Assembly: GCF_000001735.4 (NCBI RefSeq)
Contig: NC_003075.7
Coordinates: forward strand, 2,419,001-2,483,000
Direction of reading: 5' to 3'
Length of the DNA stretch: 64,000 nucleotides
Origin: Arabidopsis thaliana
Lineage: Eukaryota; Streptophyta; Magnoliopsida; Brassicales; Brassicaceae
Under the pieces are notes generated by a model. That model ran no database searches, was not told the DNA's origin, and was given only the letters and a program-made list of their open reading frames with translations. This document shows, one piece after another, positions 57,970-64,000 of this stretch. Positions within the stretch are counted from its first letter, which is position 1; each line of letters opens with the position of its first letter. The position numbers and the translations under genes were made by a program.

Positions 57970-60900
57970 CTACGCTCCTCCTCCAACATCACAAGAAACA
58001 GCAGCTTTAATCCTCTCCACCGTACATTTGATCAGACTATTAACCGTAGCCACCGAGCCAAGTGAGAGTTTAGCTGTAGGAACAGAGTCAACAAGAATCT
58101 GAAACGCAACGGTTAAAAGCGAACCACCACAACTCCCAGAAGAAGTAGTAGAAACCATTTCCTGATGCTGATTCCCATCTCCTCCTCCAACCGAACCATC
58201 CGGTAAAATAGCAAAACCAGACGGCAACAACGCCACGTAATCAGGATCTCCACCGCTTAGAACCACATTCATCGCCACTATATCCACTGGCGCGTAAATC
58301 ACATACGATCCTGATGCATCTGTACAGCTCTCTTGTAGAATCAACATGTTGCTCTGGCTCGAGTTTCCACTCTGTTTACAACAACAACAAAGTTTCCTCA
58401 ATCTGAAAACGATAAAACAAAGAGAAAATATCGATAGTTAATAATGTCAAGTCTTACATTGACTCGGAGCAAGGAGACACAGTTTCCAGGTTCATGACCA
58501 TTGGCTATATGAGCCATTTCCTGAACCATACCTCCATTTGACAGAATATCCCACTGCATCAAAGTTCAAAACCTAAATTAACAAACCTAAATCTACAAAT
58601 CGTGACTCGCAAGGTTCTAACCCTATTTTCTTTGTTTATTCAATTTGGTCTGAAGTAATAATTTTAAACTTTTGCATTACCTCTTTTCTTGAATTTTCGT
58701 CACGGAGGAAATCAAAAACACGTTTGGGAGCAACTGGGATCCAGAATGAAGTAGCTGCACTAAGAACAATACCCGGAGGTCTTCCTGGATCATCCATACT
58801 CTTGCGGGTCATGACCCGAACATCATCGGATCCTGTTGTCGACATTGTTGTCCAAGCGTGTGCAGTCGACGCGCCAACACCACTGCAGAAACTCATAACC
58901 ATTCTCTCAGCTAGCTTCAACATACTCTTCCTTCCTTCAGGACTCGTTATCACTACATATATTAATTACCATAAATTATAAGGACCAAATTAGTAAAAAT
59001 TAAAACTAACGTTTTCATTTAATTTAGCCCCAACATATTTGAATTGATCAGAATAGCCCCTACCGGAAAGATCACCAGGAATGTTGCTGGCCATGGAGCT
59101 AGCAAGCCGCTCGCATTGTCGTTCGAGTGTAGCCACCCAACGTTTCGCACCGAAAGCTAAACCGGACTGAACCAACGGTTTATACATGTTGTGAACTGAT
59201 CTATCATCTACCTCCATATGCTCTATCCATGTAACCTTTGAACAGAGTAATCATCATCACACAATCAGTTTCATAAAATTTAAATTTCTACCATAAACTT
59301 TATAAATACTCAATTTAAACCCTATATACCTTAGAATAACCATTAGGCAATTCTTGAATCAGACAACCTGAAGGCCTTCTTCTAGTTCTTAAGATTGGAG
59401 TACTTGGTCTAAGGCTGTCCAAAGAGACATCAACCACAGCCCAAGAGCCGTCACTGTGTTGTTTGCAGTATCTCACAAAGTAGTTCTCACGCGTTGGGAC
59501 TAGGGGTGATGGAACTTGAAACTCAGCTGTCATCTTCACATACCCAAAATAACATTCAGAAACCGATTATCATAGTATTCAATGTATAGGTTTCTTGAGA
59601 AGCAAGTAATTAAACACATGTACATACCACTTGTAAAGCACCGTTGTAGTTCCCAGCAACTCCAGTTGAAAGAACTTCAAGTGTCAAGGCTCTTGACACA
59701 ATCCCAGAGAAAACACAAGACCATTGATTCTTGAACCCACATCAAAAGATTAAAACTTTAGTTAGTTTATTCAATCATTTTTAGCCCTTAAGTTACTTGA
59801 AGAACAAGTAATTACCACATCCATGAGAATCTCAACGAGATTGATGTGATTCATTATAACAACTGCAGATTGTCTTGACGCCTCTGATCTTAATCCTAAT
59901 GGCTTTGGTCCAATTCCTCTCGGAAACGTTCTGAAATACTCTTCTTCGTTGAGAATCTCGACTGAATTATCGGTTGAAAGCCATAAAGGATCTCCAGTTT
60001 GAGCCATTCTCACGAGTTCCTCCATAGCTGCAACCGCTAGCTCCACGATTATAGGCTTATCAGTCTCAGAAGGAATCGAAACTGACCTCAAAATGTCCCC
60101 TGTTCCATACATTTCTCCTACAAAGCCTGTCTGGTTCCCAAAGTTTCCAACTTCAAGATCAAGCGAACGAGAAGGCGCGTGGATCGCTAGTGGAGCGAAA
60201 GACGATCCTAACGGCTTCCCAACGTATTTCGCAGCAATAGCAGAGATCCTATCAATCTGTAGAATGAAGAGGTAACAGATTTAGAGTTCAAGTTCATCAA
60301 ACAAAAGTAATATAGACAGATGTATGTATATACCTCTTCGCGGAGCCGAGCATTTTCGATCCTGAGATGTTGTTCGTCAAAAGACATTTCTCCAATAGCA
60401 GCTGGACCGCCACAGTTAGGGCATGTAGCATTGCTTAGAGCTTCTTTGTATCTATTGTTCTCTGCTCTGAGCTTGTCATTGTCTGACTTTAGAATCTGGT
60501 TCTCATGCCTCTCACTTTGTGCCTATATATATTACACACAATGTATTGTACTGAGAAATCTTTGACTAATATGAAACTAGATTACTTAAAATATTGATAT
60601 TGGCTTTAAGAAGAATATATATACTAGTTAATGGTTACAAACCTTCATCTGTGTGCGTTTGTTTTGGAACCAAAACTTAACTTGAAGAGGCTCTAAATTG
60701 AGATCACGGCTCAACTCTTTTCGTTGCTTATCATCTGGATGAGGACATTCCTTAAAGAATCTGTAAAACTCCAAAAAACTCAAAATATAAGAGAATGTTT
60801 TCAATCTGTTGTGACATATATATGAGCTATGAGTTTTCAGTGTGTTTTTCTTACGATTCGAGCTCTTGAATTTGGCGTTGCGTGTGGCGATGGTAACGCT

Positions 60901-61090
60901 TCTTTTTGTTGGGACGTTGGCTAGGATCTTGAAGCTCTTCACCAGAAGGATTCTCAGTAGTGACTTCGGTACCTGACTTGGTCTCAAAGTCATCTTCTCG
61001 GCTACCGGTGATTCCCAAGTCGTTATCAGAGGTACTCTTTGGGGTCATATCGAACATATGATGGCTCTCAAACATGTTTGGATGGTACAT
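57970..61090 (-). CDS. PDF2: PDF2 (PROTODERMAL FACTOR 2), HD-ZIP IV transcription factor, 743 aa
   Basis: Nuclear homeodomain-leucine zipper class IV factor that, with its near-duplicate ATML1, maintains epidermal (L1) identity. Exons on the minus strand: 61090-60855, 60760-60643, 60522-60334, 60256-59816, 59729-59628, 59533-59330, 59235-59064, 58952-58681, 58553-58458, 58371-57970; 744 codons. The homeodomain is at residues ~62-121, with the recognition helix [11 protein letters not shown] zipper-loop-zipper follows with C152-P-N-C155 in the loop. A START lipid-binding domain (~250-480) and the HD-SAD tail follow. N-terminal [15 protein letters not shown] is the family start. A long leader intron is likely (see separate entry). 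Confidence 0.97.
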
Positions 61091-61179
61091 TGTTATGGAT
61101 GATTGACTATGATCACTCAGTTAGATATTAATAACGAAATGGATTTTTGGAGTTGTCAACTTTGGTTTCCTTCAAGGCA

Positions 61180-63037
61180 CTGATCAATATATTTTCGTGA
61201 TTTGATTTTCTTCTCCAAGTATATCTTCCACTGCCCAAAATCAAAATCACAATCGAATTAGTAAAAGATTATATATGAAACGCTCATATATGTATACAGA
61301 ATGAAGAAGAAGAAAATCATTATGGAAATGGAAGAAAATAATTATATTAAGGGAAAGTTATTTCTAGCTGTTATGAAACTATATATTAAATTAATAATTT
61401 TATCATTTTCACAAGTACTAAACCATTAATTGTTAGGTTTTTGTTTACTCTCCATTTTTTCGGTTGGATATGTATATATTTTTGCATACAATTTATAGAT
61501 AAATTCATCTAATCATAATTATGTAACTATTAATTAAAACTCTTAATTACGTATGAAAACTATCTAAGATGTTATAGTATAGAAATTTCAGATATAAATA
61601 ACATAAAATATTTATATAATGTATACATCCCTAAAAAATTATAATGAAACTAAAGATTAACGATAATATTTGTTAAAAATGAGGCACATATACATACAAA
61701 TTATGTATACGTACATATGTATAAATATATATATTACAAACGTAATATTTACATATATAACTTTTACTTTATAACATAACATATAAACTCTATAATCAAT
61801 ATGATAATGACCTAATATATTAATTTTACAAATAATGAGATGGAAATATGAGGAGAGATTTGAATATAGACCCAAAATGATATTTTTACTTCAAAGTTTT
61901 TTTTTTTGGAAAGCGATTTTCTTTACGAAAACGGATAAATTGTTTTAGATTTATAATGACGGCCTTACAAAAACAACAAATGAGATAAGAAACAAACAAA
62001 AATGAGATTTGGGTAGTTTTTATTCACACTTAAGATGGATCCATCCATATGCACAGTAACATATATGAGAGTATATCTATCTCCAAGTATGTGTACATAT
62101 AAACAAACAAACAAAAAGAAAAATCAATCTTGAAAGTCACAAGACTTCTCAAAGCATCAGATCTATCGGACAGATCTAGTGTAGGAAGAAGCGAGAGAGA
62201 GAGAGTTATGATCTTTAAGAAACCCTAGTTTGGTGTATGGTCAGAAATGATACAGTAAGAAGAACACTTAAATAATATAAATACTTACTCAATTCGATCT
62301 GAAACTCAAGAAAGTTTTGAAACCCTAAAGATAGATCTCTTTGTAGTTATTTTTTCTTTTTTTCCCTTTTGTTGGTTGAAGTTTTGGATTCGAGTTTAAT
62401 GATCTTTTCTCTCTCTTTTGTCGACTCAAAAGCTAGTAAGAGAAGAGAGAGAGAGAACCAGATTCACAAGCTTCTGATCTCTCAATTGAATTTATTAAAG
62501 AATTAAATTGACCTTGGTCTTTGTGCACTAAAGACGAACCGTTTCCAGTAACAAAACTAATGAAAAAGGCTAAGTTTAATTAGTTTAATACAGGATATAT
62601 AGGGTTGATTAATTAAAAGCGATTAAAAATAGTATATAGTATATAGGGTTAATTAAAGCGTTGACAATAAGTCAATGGTCTTTTTTTTGTGACACAACCA
62701 CCAAGTAGATTTCGTCAAACCCCTTTTGAAACTGCTAACTCCAAGAAAGTTTTTGGTAACGCTTTATTTATCTTAGATCATAAGTCTCCGCAAAAAGACA
62801 CAAAAAACATTAAATTAAATTAAACTAAAATAATCTAGAAAAAAAAACAAATCATAGGCATCGAGATCTTGAGAACCAAAAAACACCATAAACAAAAAAA
62901 TAGAAGATCTAAGAGTCTCAACAACATGCAATATGGATCCGATCTATAAACATAACCTAAGATACATACACACAAATGCATATGCATACATATATGTGTA
63001 GAGAGAGAAAGATCTTTTTTGATAATAGAGATCTTAC
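61180..63037 (-). other. Probable leader (5' UTR) intron of PDF2
   Basis: On the minus strand, CAAAA|GTAAGATC at 63037 is a good donor and TTGATCAG (acceptor ending at 61180) lies about 90 bp before the ATG. HD-ZIP IV genes commonly have such introns. The interior is AT-rich, with purine-rich patches at 62190-62220 and 62430-62455. Inferred from splice signals only. Confidence 0.5.
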
Positions 63038-63360
63038 TTTTGGAGACACAGTGAAACCCTAATTCACAATGATCTTTGGTTTATGCCCATTTTTGCCTTT
63101 GAAGAACAGAAGATCTGAGACAATGATAAAGAGAAGTAAAAGGGTTGGTTGCTCCGGAAAAACCGACCGGTTACCCGAGAACCGGTGTTATTTTGGGATA
63201 ATCTCAAACCGGGGAAGAGCTAGCTAGGTATTAAGAACAATGGAAGTTTGTTGTTGAAGAAGAAGAAGGAGAAGAGGACAAGAGAGGAAGGAAAAGAACA
63301 GGTGGAGTTGCAATAAGAAATTTAAAAGGAGTTATTGATGAGCGCATAGAGAGGGTGCAA

Positions 63361-63368
63361 TGCATTTA
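63361..63368 (-). promoter_or_regulatory. L1 box TAAATGCA upstream of PDF2
   Basis: Minus-strand TAAATGCA matches the L1-box consensus TAAATG(C/T)A bound by HD-ZIP IV proteins. It lies ~2.3 kb upstream of the start codon but beside the probable transcription start. Its presence is consistent with auto- or cross-regulation by PDF2/ATML1. Confidence 0.6.
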
Positions 63369-63460
63369 TGATGATCTAAAGCTCCATTAATGCTATAGTG
63401 AGAGAAACTTACTCATTTCTTTGTATATTTATCTCTATAGAGTGATAGAAAGAGTTTCGG

Positions 63461-63470
63461 TTTATATAAG
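63461..63470 (-). promoter_or_regulatory. Candidate PDF2 TATA box
   Basis: CTTATATAAA on the minus strand, about 95 bp upstream of the L1 box. A second AT-rich candidate (63421-63432) is closer. Either would start the leader exon just upstream of the L1 box. Confidence 0.4.
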
Positions 63471-64000
63471 TCAAAACCAAAATCACTGTTTTTCTTTTAC
63501 CTCTATAGGTTAAATAAAAAACGTTTAAGCTTGTAAAGAATAATCAAAAAAATTTACATGCAAGTGTTTCGTTGGCTACTTGGCTTCCACATATACTAAT
63601 GTGTATAAGAATTCATATTACAACCATTTCGTACCTCATCTATGTCAACAACAACGCATTAGTTAGGTTAACAAAGATTTAGTTACTTGTCATATTGCGT
63701 AGTTCTCAAAATTTAGACCTAAGTGCTAGTGTACTACAACATGTATATATTCGTGCGTGTGCGTGTGTGTGTGTGTCTAAATTATGCATGAATACATAAA
63801 TGATTTTTATTGTTCAAATGCTAATTAAGCGTTTGATATTATTGTTTTTGTATTAATGATAGTAGATTTACTCATATGCGAGAACTATATCCAATATAGA
63901 AGCATGGACGACGACATATCAATAAGAGAGAGTTTCTTCTATTAATTTTCTTAGTTATTAGCTAGCTAGGTCTTCCAACTAAGTATTTATAACCTTTTTT
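63471..64000. other. Far upstream region of PDF2
   Basis: AT-rich, with a (GT)n microsatellite at 63750-63776. No gene recognised. Confidence 0.4.

Noticed and set aside
1-64000. tRNA, rRNA, snoRNA, microRNA hairpin or CRISPR-like array
   Set aside because: None convincing was found by eye; the only box A/box B pair belongs to the SINE, and the direct repeats lack a regular spacer pattern.

Overview
The window reads as a euchromatic segment of a Brassicaceae nuclear genome. The proteins are plant ones: plastid SufB, thylakoid KEA3, mitochondrial cardiolipin synthase and an HD-ZIP IV factor. Genes are intron-rich with AT-rich introns, and the repeats are plant types (MULE, Helitron, SINE, MITE). 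From memory, the gene order matches Arabidopsis thaliana chromosome 4 short arm, AT4G04750 to AT4G04890. Protein lengths rebuilt by joining exons by eye (478, 557, 160, 139, 821, 176, 139, 139, 153, 776, 244, 341, 355, 808 and 743 aa) are what I expect for those loci. Exon coordinates are hand-derived and no alignment was run.

Layout, left to right. (1) 1-8769 (+): two tandem ERD6-like sugar transporters, the first cut by the window edge. (2) 8998-10785 (-): plastid SUFB. (3) 11753-13084: a non-autonomous Mutator-like element with ~363-bp inverted repeats and a perfect 9-bp target duplication; its whole interior is a GRF zinc-finger gene. (4) 13665-14397 (+): MED21. (5) 15320-16006: remnants, including a second copy of the last PPR exon. 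(6) 16007-20344 (-): a PPR gene with 16 coding exons, head-to-head with MSRB3. (7) 20574-32302 (+): a tandem array of four methionine-R-sulfoxide reductases, MSRB3 (ER), MSRB4, MSRB5 and MSRB6, interrupted at 24.3-26.6 kb by a broken DUF1985 transposon gene bracketed by an exact 69-bp direct repeat. (8) 34174-38490 (+): KEA3. (9) 41135-42378 (+): DER2.2. (10) 42904-45004 (-): cardiolipin synthase. (11) 46055-48103 (-): the N6-methyl-AMP deaminase. (12) 48387-52365: a Helitron-rich block. (13) 53083-56417 (+): PCFS4. (14) 57970-61090 (-): PDF2, with a long leader intron and an L1 box upstream.

The genes do not form one pathway. The two tandem families (ERD6-like and MSRB) arose by local duplication. 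The others are unrelated housekeeping or developmental genes, several sharing short divergent or convergent spacers. The most notable observations are the GRF gene enclosed in a MULE whose inverted repeat serves as its promoter, four inferred GC-AG introns in the sugar-transporter pair, the altered active-site neighbourhood of MSRB4, a possible two-start ER/cytosol arrangement in MSRB3, and the 69-bp repeat around the DUF1985 insertion. I saw no sign of a wholly new biological system.
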